From NCBI GenBank assembly GCA_947446155.1, contig CANFFZ010000127.1:1-5419 (forward strand): a stretch of 5,419 bases of DNA, read 5' to 3'. Source of the stretch: Chloroflexota bacterium. Its GTDB lineage: Bacteria; Chloroflexota; Dehalococcoidia; UBA2979. The first letter of the stretch is position 1; each line of letters starts with the position of its first letter. Under the pieces are notes generated by a model that was not told where the DNA came from, made no database searches, and saw only the letters and a list, made by a program, of their open reading frames with translations. Below, piece after piece: positions 1-5,419 of this stretch. The position numbers and the translations under genes are program-made.

Positions 1-755
1 CCCCCGGCCAGACCGCCGACATCACGAAAATCCTGAAAGAGACCAACACGCACGTCGTGATCAACTACCTGCCGGTCGGCTCGGAAGAGGCGACCAAGTG
101 GTACGTGGAGCAGGTGCTCGCCGCCGGCTGCGCCTTCATCAACTGCATTCCCGTCTTCATCGCGCGCGAGGAGTACTGGGGCAACCGCTTCCGCGATGCC
201 GGTCTCCCGATCATCGGCGACGACATCAAGTCGCAACTCGGCGCGACGATCCTGCACCGCGTCCTCGCCCGCCTGTTCCAGGATCGCGGCGTGCGCATCG
301 ACCGCACCTACCAGTTGAACTTCGGCGGCAACACCGACTTCCTCAACATGCTGGAGCGCGAACGCCTGCTCTCCAAGAAGATCTCGAAGACCAATGCGGT
401 CACCTCGCAGATCGACTACGACATGCCCTATGCCGATGTCCACGTCGGCCCGTCCGACCACGTTCCGTGGCTGCTCGACCGCAAGTGGTGCCACATCCGC
501 ATCGAAGGCACGACCTTCGGCGACGTGCCGCTGAACCTCGAAACCAAGCTCGAGGTCTGGGACAGCCCCAACTCCGCCGGCGTCGTCATCGATGCCATCC
601 GCTGCGCCAAGCTGGCGCTCGACCGCGGCATCTCCGGCCCGATCTACGAGCCGTCGGCTTATTTCATGAAGTCTCCGCCGAAGCAATTCCACGATGACAT
701 CGCCCGCGACAACCTTGAGGCCTACATCAAGGGCGAGGCGCTGATTACCGGGTAA
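1..755 (+). CDS. ino1: Inositol-3-phosphate synthase, C-terminal part (5' end outside window)
   Basis: The open frame runs in from the left edge (first full codon at base 3) to TAA at 753-755, giving about 250 residues with no start needed inside; the GTG at 57 lies within a conserved stretch and is not the real start. Family knowledge: the enzyme is an NAD-dependent cytosolic isomerase that turns D-glucose 6-phosphate into 1D-myo-inositol 3-phosphate, the first step to inositol lipids. Seen: family blocks in order, including [28 protein letters not shown], a [13 protein letters not shown] block, the lysine-rich SKKISKT block, [11 protein letters not shown], and [17 protein letters not shown] near the end. 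The lysines in the KKISKT and CAK blocks lie where the family has its catalytic lysines. Actinobacterial Ino1 is about 360-370 residues, so roughly 110-120 N-terminal residues with the NAD-binding glycine motif are missing here. It sits 22 bases upstream of the first acyltransferase, which fits supply of inositol phosphate to the lipid genes downstream. Very sure of the family. Confidence 0.96.
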   Translation, partial: PGQTADITKILKETNTHVVINYLPVGSEEATKWYVEQVLAAGCAFINCIPVFIAREEYWGNRFRDAGLPIIGDDIKSQLGATILHRVLARLFQDRGVRIDRTYQLNFGGNTDFLNMLERERLLSKKISKTNAVTSQIDYDMPYADVHVGPSDHVPWLLDRKWCHIRIEGTTFGDVPLNLETKLEVWDSPNSAGVVIDAIRCAKLALDRGISGPIYEPSAYFMKSPPKQFHDDIARDNLEAYIKGEALITG

Positions 756-762
756 TCGAAGC

Positions 763-776
763 AGGCCGGACGGCCT
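763..776. repeat. 14-base perfect palindrome in the ino1-acyltransferase gap
   Basis: AGGCCGGACGGCCT reads as AGGCCG, GA, CGGCCT, so the two 6-base arms are exact reverse complements. It ends one base before the ATG at 778 and takes up most of the 22-base gap after ino1. It could be a small RNA hairpin hiding the ribosome entry site or a protein-binding site. There is no T-run after it, so it is not an intrinsic terminator. Short GC palindromes are common in DNA of this composition, so a function is uncertain. Confidence 0.35.
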
Positions 777-777
777 C

Positions 778-1650
778 ATGTCCGTGTATTGGGCGTTTCG
801 CATCGCGTCCGTGCTGGCGAAGGCGGCACCGCTCTCGGTGGCCTATGCGGTTGCCGCGGCCTGCGGCGTTGCCGCGTTCTATGCGTGGCCCGGGGGGCGA
901 CGTCGCTCTATCGCCAACATGCGGCACATCTTCCGTGACGAGGCGCGCGCGCGATTGGCGGCGCGCCGCTCTTTCGCGAACTACGCTGTCTATCTCATCG
1001 ACTTCCTTCGCTTCACCTCCGCCACCGCGGCCGAGGTGCACTCGCGCGTCATCTTCGATCGCTGGCCGCAGATCGAGGTGGAGCGGCGAGGTAACGGCAT
1101 CGTCTTCATCACCATGCACTACGGGAACTGGGATCTCGGTGCGGCGGCGCTCGCCGAGCGCGGCCTGCCGCTCTCCGTGGTCGCCGATACCTTCGGCGAT
1201 CCCCGGCTCAACGATCTAGTGCTTGGCGCGCGCCGCGCCTTGGGTATGACCATACTCCCCGCCGAGCGCGTCGGCCCGAGCGTGCTGCGCGCCCTCAAAC
1301 GCAACGAGGTCGTGGCGATGCTCATCGATGTTCCCCCGCAGGGCGGCGGCGTGGAGGCGCAGTTCTTCGGGGACACAGTGCTGGTGGCGGATGGCCCCGC
1401 CCGCATCGCGCTGCGCGCTGGCGCGAGTGTTGTGGTGGCGACCGTCCGGCGTGAGCACCCACGCAGTCCTCGCGTGTACGGTCAGGGCGAAACCATACCG
1501 TTCACACCCACCGGCGACAGCGAACACGATGTCCGCGCGCTCACGCAGGCGATCATGAGCGCGCTGGAGCGCATGGTCGCCCGCGACCCGGAGCAGTGGT
1601 ACATCTTCCGCTCGTGGTGGGTGGCCGACCGCGCTGCCACCCTGCGCTGA
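778..1650 (+). CDS. LpxL/HtrB/PatA-type lipid acyltransferase (first of a tandem pair)
   Basis: This 290-residue protein belongs to the LPLAT superfamily (LpxL/HtrB branch), whose members move an acyl chain onto lipid or sugar hydroxyls at the inner membrane face. Seen: a hydrophobic N-terminal segment (about residues 7-37), a basic RRRSIANMRHIF stretch as in LpxL relatives, the catalytic HX4D motif HYGNWD at residues 114-119, a D184 region leading into FFGD at 196-199, and the family's C-terminal PEQWY signature at 271-275. Length matches the usual 290-310. The ATG at 778 is the first in frame after ino1; the Shine-Dalgarno signal is weak (GCAGG, 12 bases away), and GTG at 784 is a possible alternative. 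Known parallel: mycobacterial PatA acylates the mannose of phosphatidylinositol mannosides. Inferred: this copy, which diverges from its neighbour (DVPPQ instead of DRDLL), acylates a different position, perhaps inositol. Lipid A work is unlikely given the inositol-lipid context. Family certain, acceptor unknown. Confidence 0.88.
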   Translation: MSVYWAFRIASVLAKAAPLSVAYAVAAACGVAAFYAWPGGRRRSIANMRHIFRDEARARLAARRSFANYAVYLIDFLRFTSATAAEVHSRVIFDRWPQIEVERRGNGIVFITMHYGNWDLGAAALAERGLPLSVVADTFGDPRLNDLVLGARRALGMTILPAERVGPSVLRALKRNEVVAMLIDVPPQGGGVEAQFFGDTVLVADGPARIALRAGASVVVATVRREHPRSPRVYGQGETIPFTPTGDSEHDVRALTQAIMSALERMVARDPEQWYIFRSWWVADRAATLR

Positions 1651-1672
1651 TCTCATAGGTGCCGATCTCGCT

Positions 1673-1678
1673 GATACT
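1673..1678 (+). promoter_or_regulatory. Possible -10 element for leaderless transcription of the second acyltransferase
   Basis: GATACT matches TATAAT at four of six positions and ends six bases before the ATG at 1685. That places it at -12 to -7 if transcription starts on the A of the start codon. No Shine-Dalgarno sequence is visible in this 34-base gap, which fits a leaderless message. No convincing -35 hexamer is seen about 17 bases upstream. The call rests on position and the low A+T content of the surroundings only. Confidence 0.35.
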
Positions 1679-1684
1679 GCACCC

Positions 1685-2560
1685 ATGCTCCAATTCGCCG
1701 TCCTCTGGTTCTTGGTGCGGGTTGCAGGCCGCTTTCCCGCGTGGCTGATCGACATAAAAGCAGTTGTCCTCGGCACCCTCGCTTGGTACCTCTCGCCGAG
1801 GTTGCGGCGTGTCACTGATGACCACATGCGCCACGTCCTCGGCCCCACCGCCTCGCCGCGCGCTCGGGCACGTGCCGCGCGTGGCTGCGTGCGTACCGCC
1901 GCCCGCAACTACGCCGCCTTCGCCCGCGCGCCGTACCTGACCCCCGAGCAGCAATTCGCGCCCATCGAGGTGATGGACGGCGCAGATCGCTTCTTCGGTG
2001 CGGTGGATCGAGGCTGCGGTGTGATCGCGGTCTCGTCCCACCTCGGAAACCCCGAGGCGATCCTGCGCGCGCTCGGCCGGAGCGGGCTGGCTGTGATGGT
2101 GTTCATCGAGCGGCTCTCGCCCTCGCGTATGCACGACTGGGTGCGTGACCTGCGAGGCGCGCCAGGGCTGCGGCTGGTCACCGCTGACCTCGCCGGTGCG
2201 CGCGAGGCACTGACGCACGTGCGCGCTGGCGGCGTGCTGGTGGTGCTCGCCGACCGCGACCTCCTTGGTACCGGGCGGCCGGTGATGTTCTTCGGCGAGC
2301 GGGCGCGGCTGCCCTCGGGGCCGGTCGAACTCGCGCTGCGCACCGGCGCGCCACTTCTGCCGGTGACGGTGCTGCGCTCGCCGCGCGGTGGGCTGCGCGT
2401 CATCATAGACGAGCCGTTGACGCTCACGCGCACCGGCGGCCGCGACGCGAACATCGAGGCCGGCATGCGTGCGATGGCGGCGGCGCTGGAGACCGGTATT
2501 CGCCGCGCGCCGGATCAATGGTTCGCGTTATCCCCAATCTGGCAAGGGTTAACGCTCTGA
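1685..2560 (+). CDS. PatA-like lipid acyltransferase (second of a tandem pair)
   Basis: This 291-residue LPLAT-superfamily protein is the second of two neighbouring acyltransferases. Seen: hydrophobic N-terminal anchor (about residues 2-38), HX4E motif HLGNPE at residues 119-124, DRD at 190-192 followed by FFGE at 202-205, the SGPVELALRTGAPLLPV segment, and a C-terminal PDQWF signature. The DRD...FFGE...SGP...TGAPLLPV run is close to what I recall of mycobacterial PatA, which puts palmitate on the mannose of phosphatidylinositol mannosides on the cytoplasmic membrane face. This makes it the better PatA candidate of the two. The acidic residue of the HX4 motif is E here and D in the upstream copy; both are accepted in the family. 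The ATG at 1685 is the only plausible start and has no Shine-Dalgarno sequence, but does have a candidate -10 element just upstream. The 34-base gap from the upstream copy suggests the same transcript with an extra internal start. The acceptor is inferred from context. Confidence 0.88.
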   Translation: MLQFAVLWFLVRVAGRFPAWLIDIKAVVLGTLAWYLSPRLRRVTDDHMRHVLGPTASPRARARAARGCVRTAARNYAAFARAPYLTPEQQFAPIEVMDGADRFFGAVDRGCGVIAVSSHLGNPEAILRALGRSGLAVMVFIERLSPSRMHDWVRDLRGAPGLRLVTADLAGAREALTHVRAGGVLVVLADRDLLGTGRPVMFFGERARLPSGPVELALRTGAPLLPVTVLRSPRGGLRVIIDEPLTLTRTGGRDANIEAGMRAMAAALETGIRRAPDQWFALSPIWQGLTL

Positions 2561-2584
2561 TCGGCATCCTCTGAGACGGGGACG

Positions 2585-2590
2585 TACAAT
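2585..2590 (+). promoter_or_regulatory. Possible -10 element before or over the PHP gene start
   Basis: TACAAT matches the TATAAT consensus at five of six positions. It lies seven bases before the in-frame ATG at 2598 and overlaps the earlier ATG at 2589. If it is a real promoter, transcripts begin near 2597-2598 and are leaderless, and the protein starts at 2598. Against this, GGGGA at 2578-2582 is a passable ribosome site for ATG 2589. No clear -35 hexamer is visible. Confidence 0.35.
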
Positions 2591-3389
2591 GCCGCCGATG
2601 GACGAAGCATCGCGCGCCTTCACCCGGTTCGGCGCCGCCGACCTGCAGGTCCATACCTCGCACGGCGACGGCATGGCCGATGCTCGCGCACTTTTTGAGC
2701 GCATCGAGCGCACCACCGATCTCGATGTCATGGCCGTCACCGACCACGACGACGTCCGAGGCGCGCTGCTCGCACGCGAGATACACGCGCAAGGCCACTA
2801 CCACTTCGAGTTTGTCCCCGGCATCGAGGTCACCACACGGAGCGGCCATCTGCTCGCGCTCTGGATCGACCAGCCGGTGCGTTCCTTCCGTTCGCTCGCG
2901 GAGACGGTCGCGACCATCCACCGCCTCGGTGGGCTGGCCGTGGTCCCGCACCCGCTCTCCTACCTCACCCGCTCGATCGGCGAACGCGCCCTCGACCGCC
3001 TGCTCGCGGACGCCGATCCTGAGACGCGCCCTGATGGCATCGAGGTCGCCAACACCTCGCTCGCCGGCCGCGTCACCGGCAAGCGCGCGCTGCGCCTCAA
3101 CCGCGAGCGGTGGGGCCTCGCCGAGACCGGCGGCAGCGATGCCCACTTCCCGGAAGATGTCGGCTCCGCGTGGACGCTCTTTCCCGGACAGACCGCCGCG
3201 GTGCTCCGCGCGGCCATCGAGGCACACGAAACCTTAGGCGTCCTCGGCGCCTCCACGCCGCTGCGTGAGATCGGCGTGCGGCGGCTCGCCGCGCAACAGG
3301 TGCGCGGGCTCGCGACCACACCGCGCAAGGTCCTCGGTCCGCCTGTGCTGCGCTTCGCTCGCCGGATGCGTCAGGCGGTGGGCGTATGA
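2589..3389 (+). CDS. PHP-domain metal-dependent phosphoesterase
   Basis: This 266-residue protein has a full PHP (polymerase and histidinol phosphatase) metal site. Counting from the ATG at 2589, the motifs are HTSHGDG with H22, H25 and D27; TDHDD with D52 and H53; GIEVT with E80; GHLLAL with H87; PHP with H121; and GGSDAH with D184 and H186. It resembles the stand-alone PHP phosphoesterases related to TrpH/YciV (RNase AM and nucleotide phosphatases), and is far too short for a DNA polymerase. Members hydrolyse phosphate monoesters or diesters, normally with a tri-metal centre. No signal peptide or membrane segment is seen, so it is probably cytosolic. ATG 2598 is an alternative start nine bases in; both keep all motifs. 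Its stop overlaps the start of the glycosyltransferase by ATGA, so the two are translationally coupled. Inferred: it may remove the phosphate from phosphatidylinositol phosphate or from another inositol phosphate. RNA or nucleotide turnover is the conservative alternative. Confidence 0.92.
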   Translation: MPPMDEASRAFTRFGAADLQVHTSHGDGMADARALFERIERTTDLDVMAVTDHDDVRGALLAREIHAQGHYHFEFVPGIEVTTRSGHLLALWIDQPVRSFRSLAETVATIHRLGGLAVVPHPLSYLTRSIGERALDRLLADADPETRPDGIEVANTSLAGRVTGKRALRLNRERWGLAETGGSDAHFPEDVGSAWTLFPGQTAAVLRAAIEAHETLGVLGASTPLREIGVRRLAAQQVRGLATTPRKVLGPPVLRFARRMRQAVGV

Positions 3390-4576
3390 AAGTCGCGCTC
3401 GTCTCCCCCTACGACTGGCTGACCCCGGGCGGCGTCAACCGCCACGTCGACGGGCTCGCCGCCCAACTGATCGGCCTCGGCCACCAGGTGAAGATTCTCG
3501 CGCCCGCCAGCGGGCCGGTCGACGACGCTCGCGTGATCGTACCCGCCTACCCGCTGCCGGTGCCTGCCTCCGGGTCGAGCGCCCGCATCGCCCTCGACCC
3601 GCGCCTCGGCCGCCGCGTGCGGCTGATTCTCGAGGCCGAGCAGTTCGATGTCGTCCACGTCCACGAGCCGCTCATGCCCTCACTGCCGATCCAAGTGCTC
3701 CGTCACTCGCGCGCCGCCAACCCGAATGTGGTGAACGTGGGCACCTTTCACGCGCGCAAAGAGGGCGGCAATCGCCTCTATTCCTACGGCCGCCTGCTGC
3801 TGAAGCGCTGGTTCCGCGAGATCGATGGCAAGATCGCCGTCTCGCCGCCCGCGGCGCAGTACGTGGCGCGCTACTTCCCCGGCTTCTACAACATCATTCC
3901 CAACGGCGTCGACCTCGACCGCTGGAACGACCCGGCCATCGAGCCGCTGCCCTACCTCGACGATGGCATGGTGAACATCCTCTATGTCGGCCGTGCTGAG
4001 AAGCGCAAAGGTATGCCGTACCTGATCCGCGCCTTCGGGCTGGTGAACGCACGCCTCCCCAACACGCGCCTCGTCGTCGTCGGCGCGGAGTCGAGGCGCT
4101 GGCGCGTCTATCGCGACTCCGTCGAGGAGAGCGGGCGGCGCGGCATCATGTTCTTCGGCGGAGTCTCCAATGAGGAACTGCCGCGCTTTCACCGTAGCGC
4201 CCAGATATTCTGCTCCCCGGCGACGGGGAACGAATCGCAGGGGATAATCCTGCTGGAGGCCATGGCCGCCGGACTGCCGGTGGTTGCCTCGAACATCGAA
4301 GGGTATGCATCGGTGCTGACACACGAGGTCGAAGGGCTGCTGGTCCCGCCGCGAGACGCGGATGCGCTGGGCGACGTGCTCACCGGTCTGGTGAAGGACG
4401 CTGCCACACGCGCGCGGCTGGGCGCGGCAGGCCGCACGCGCGCCGAGGACTATTCATGGCCGCGCGTCGCCCGCCAACTGGTCTCCTATTACGAGCGTCT
4501 GCGCTACACCACCACCGCCTCGCGCACGCCTCGCGTGCCCCAGCCTGAAGCCCAGCCCGAGGCGGCCCACGCATGA
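3386..4576 (+). CDS. pimA: PimA-like GT4 glycosyltransferase (phosphatidylinositol mannosyltransferase candidate)
   Basis: This 396-residue GT-B fold enzyme is of family GT4. Seen: the N-terminal donor/acceptor glycine motif PGGV at residues 14-17, HVHEP at 91-95, TFHA with H122, an IPNGVDLDRW hinge segment, GRAEKRKGM at 202-210 with the basic R/K pair that binds donor phosphates, and the E-x7-E motif with E283 and E291 in NESQGIILLEAMAAG. The same blocks occur in mycobacterial PimA (about 378 residues), which moves mannose from GDP-mannose to the 2-OH of inositol in phosphatidylinositol at the inner membrane face. The extra length is mostly a Pro/Ala/Thr-rich tail after about residue 375. 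The start is fixed by the ATGA overlap with the PHP gene, and its own stop overlaps the synthase gene in the same way. MshA, the mycothiol glycosyltransferase, is a less likely alternative because the N-terminal block and synthase neighbour fit PimA better. The sugar donor is inferred, not seen. Confidence 0.85.
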   Translation: MKVALVSPYDWLTPGGVNRHVDGLAAQLIGLGHQVKILAPASGPVDDARVIVPAYPLPVPASGSSARIALDPRLGRRVRLILEAEQFDVVHVHEPLMPSLPIQVLRHSRAANPNVVNVGTFHARKEGGNRLYSYGRLLLKRWFREIDGKIAVSPPAAQYVARYFPGFYNIIPNGVDLDRWNDPAIEPLPYLDDGMVNILYVGRAEKRKGMPYLIRAFGLVNARLPNTRLVVVGAESRRWRVYRDSVEESGRRGIMFFGGVSNEELPRFHRSAQIFCSPATGNESQGIILLEAMAAGLPVVASNIEGYASVLTHEVEGLLVPPRDADALGDVLTGLVKDAATRARLGAAGRTRAEDYSWPRVARQLVSYYERLRYTTTASRTPRVPQPEAQPEAAHA

Positions 4577-5178
4577 TGTGGCTCTCCTCATGGCGGCTGC
4601 TGCCGGCGAGGCCGCCCGCGATCGTGATCACGCCGTTGGTGCGCGTGCTAGTCGCGCTCGGCCTGACGCCGACGACTCTCTCGTTCCTCGGTGTCGCGGG
4701 CAACATTGGTGCGGCAGTGCTGATTGCAACCGGCGACCTCGTCGCGGGCGGCATCGTGACGCTGTTTGCGAGCGCGCTCGATATGCTCGACGGTGCCCTC
4801 GCGCGCGCTACCGGCCAGGACAGCAAGGCCGGTGCCATGCTCGATTCCGTGCTCGACCGCATCTCCGAGGCCGTCGTGCTCTGCGGCATCGTGGCCTACT
4901 CACTCATGCGCGATAACGATGAGCACGCCATGCTCGGCTTCGTCGCGGTCGTCGGTTCGCTGCTCGTCTCCTATGTGCGTGCTCGCGCCGAAGGCCTCGG
5001 CATCGCGCTCACCGACGGGCTGTTCACGCGCGCCGAGCGTGTCGCGCTCACCAGCGCTGCGCTCATCCTCGGCTGGCTCGGCCCTGCGCTCTGGCTGCTG
5101 GCCGTGCTGACCTCGCTCACAGCGGCGCAGCGCCTCACCATCGCGATGCGCAAACTGCAAGAGGGGCCACCGGCATGA
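4573..5178 (+). CDS. CDP-alcohol phosphotransferase, phosphatidylinositol-phosphate synthase type
   Basis: This 201-residue integral membrane enzyme carries the complete signature D-x2-D-G-x2-A-R-x8-G-x3-D-x3-D, with D70, D73, G74, A77, R78, G87, D91 and D95; the aspartates bind metal and catalyse. Hydrophobic segments around 16-30, 36-53, 55-69, 100-111, 118-135 and 157-185 fit the family's six helices. It should join inositol 3-phosphate to CDP-diacylglycerol, releasing CMP and giving phosphatidylinositol phosphate. Support for inositol phosphate over glycerol phosphate comes from SYVRARAEGLG (R136, R138), RAER (R153, R156) and QR (R187). These align by eye with recalled mycobacterial PgsA1, which has ARAE, RPER and QR at matching places. 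Length is close to that protein (about 217). The gene overlaps the glycosyltransferase stop by ATGA; ATG 4576 is an in-frame alternative. GAGG at 4559-4562 is a possible ribosome site. Phosphatidylglycerophosphate synthase is the alternative and is less likely. Confidence 0.92.
   Translation: MMWLSSWRLLPARPPAIVITPLVRVLVALGLTPTTLSFLGVAGNIGAAVLIATGDLVAGGIVTLFASALDMLDGALARATGQDSKAGAMLDSVLDRISEAVVLCGIVAYSLMRDNDEHAMLGFVAVVGSLLVSYVRARAEGLGIALTDGLFTRAERVALTSAALILGWLGPALWLLAVLTSLTAAQRLTIAMRKLQEGPPA
5159..5166 (+). promoter_or_regulatory. Ribosome binding site of the terminal gene
   Basis: AAGAGGGG lies inside the last codons of the synthase gene, eight bases before the ATG at 5175. It is the clearest Shine-Dalgarno-like purine run seen before any gene in this window. 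It supports the overlapping ATGA start over the in-frame ATG at 5181, which would be 14 bases away. Confidence 0.45.
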
Positions 5179-5419
5179 CGATGGAGTTCGCCTTCAACCG
5201 GGAGCAACAAGAGGCGATCGGTAGCATCTTCGACGAGAAGATGAACATCCCCGTCTCTATCGAGGTATGGGCGCAAAAAGATTCCGTGCTCGTCCGCCCC
5301 GACCGCGAACCAAGCCCGCACAGCGAGGATGTCATCCGCCTCGCGCGCCTCGTCGCCTCGCTCCACCCCGCCCTCACCGTCACGCTCTACGACCTCGACC
5401 GCCATGCCAGCCGCGCCGC
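5175..5419 (+). CDS. Small thioredoxin-fold-like protein with SxxS in place of CxxC (3' end outside window)
   Basis: Eighty-one codons are visible before the right edge, and no stop is reached. The start ATG overlaps the synthase stop as ATGA and has a good ribosome site. I do not recognise a named family with certainty. Seen: an N-terminal helix-like stretch (residues 8-22), a beta-strand-like PVSIEVW (26-32), the segment PSPHSEDVIRLARLV (46-60), and a second strand-like LTVTLYDLD. This strand, CxxC-helix, strand order and the wording resemble the glutaredoxin/protein disulfide oxidoreductase and AhpF N-terminal domains, where the segment usually reads CPYC or CPHC. Here the two cysteine positions are S47 and S50, both AGC codons, each one base change from TGC. 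No cysteine occurs in the visible part, so no disulfide chemistry is expected from it. The missing C-terminal part could hold a second domain with intact cysteines. Translation coupling suggests expression with the lipid genes; the role is unknown. Confidence 0.7.
   Translation, partial: MTMEFAFNREQQEAIGSIFDEKMNIPVSIEVWAQKDSVLVRPDREPSPHSEDVIRLARLVASLHPALTVTLYDLDRHASRA

Noticed and set aside
57..59. GTG as the start of a short ino1-like gene, suggesting a truncated enzyme.
   Set aside because: The open frame continues upstream to the window edge with coding-like sequence, and the GTG codes for a residue in the conserved stretch before NYLPVG. The gene is cut by the window edge, not truncated.
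98..697. A 199-codon + strand frame inside ino1.
   Set aside because: It is an arginine/proline-rich out-of-frame reading of a conserved enzyme gene.
1553..2518. A 321-codon open frame on the minus strand opposite the second acyltransferase, longer than the sense gene.
   Set aside because: It has no recognisable family motif and a composition rich in Arg, His, Gly and Ala, as expected from reading GC-rich codons backwards. The sense frame has clear catalytic motifs along its length.
778..2560. Lipid A late acyltransferases LpxL/LpxM, implying a Gram-negative outer membrane with lipid A.
   Set aside because: The family is broad and includes PatA; no other lipid A gene is present, and the neighbours are inositol-lipid enzymes.
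2424..3227. A 267-codon minus-strand frame opposite the PHP gene.
   Set aside because: It is a low-stop shadow of high GC content; the + strand carries every PHP motif in order, and no family is visible in the minus-strand translation.
2589..3389. PHP domain as part of a DNA polymerase III or polymerase X protein.
   Set aside because: The frame is a complete 266-residue stand-alone protein ending in the ATGA overlap, with no polymerase domain.
3265..3999. A 244-codon + strand frame overlapping the PHP and glycosyltransferase genes.
   Set aside because: Its translation is mostly Arg, Pro and Ala in low-complexity runs, and it overlaps two well-supported genes in another frame.

Overview
This is a compact, GC-rich stretch (about two-thirds G+C by eye, not calculated) with seven genes, all on the + strand. 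They fill almost all of it; the longest gap between genes is about 35 bases. No RNA gene, mobile element, CRISPR array or phage gene was seen. The two outer genes are cut by the window edges. The protein families point to a high-GC bacterium that makes inositol phospholipids. The fragment of inositol-3-phosphate synthase and the CDP-alcohol phosphotransferase both resemble the actinobacterial type. That fits an actinobacterium or a Chloroflexota/Dehalococcoidia-type lineage; I cannot decide from this window, and the assignment is tentative.

Layout: (1) 1-755, the C-terminal two thirds of inositol-3-phosphate synthase (ino1). (2) 778-1650 and (3) 1685-2560, two tandem but divergent LpxL/HtrB/PatA-type acyltransferases. 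(4) 2589-3389, a PHP-domain phosphoesterase with a complete metal site. (5) 3386-4576, a GT4 glycosyltransferase resembling phosphatidylinositol mannosyltransferase PimA. (6) 4573-5178, a CDP-alcohol phosphotransferase of the phosphatidylinositol-phosphate synthase type. (7) 5175 to the 3' edge, the start of a small protein that looks like a thioredoxin-fold domain with both CxxC cysteines replaced by serine. Genes 4-7 are joined by three ATGA stop/start overlaps and look like one translationally coupled block. Genes 1-4 are separated by gaps of 22, 34 and 28 bases, and two of these gaps hold possible -10 elements.

Taken together the genes describe a pathway. Ino1 would convert glucose 6-phosphate to inositol 3-phosphate. 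Gene 6 would join this to CDP-diacylglycerol to make phosphatidylinositol phosphate. A phosphatase must then remove the phosphate, and the PHP protein is a candidate. The GT4 enzyme would mannosylate (or otherwise glycosylate) the inositol, and the two acyltransferases would add one or two acyl chains. The gene content recalls the mycobacterial pgsA1-patA-pimA locus, but here ino1, a second acyltransferase and a PHP phosphoesterase are also present. The most useful leads are the PHP protein as a candidate for the phosphatidylinositol-phosphate phosphatase step, the acyltransferase pair, and the apparently redox-dead terminal gene coupled to the synthase.
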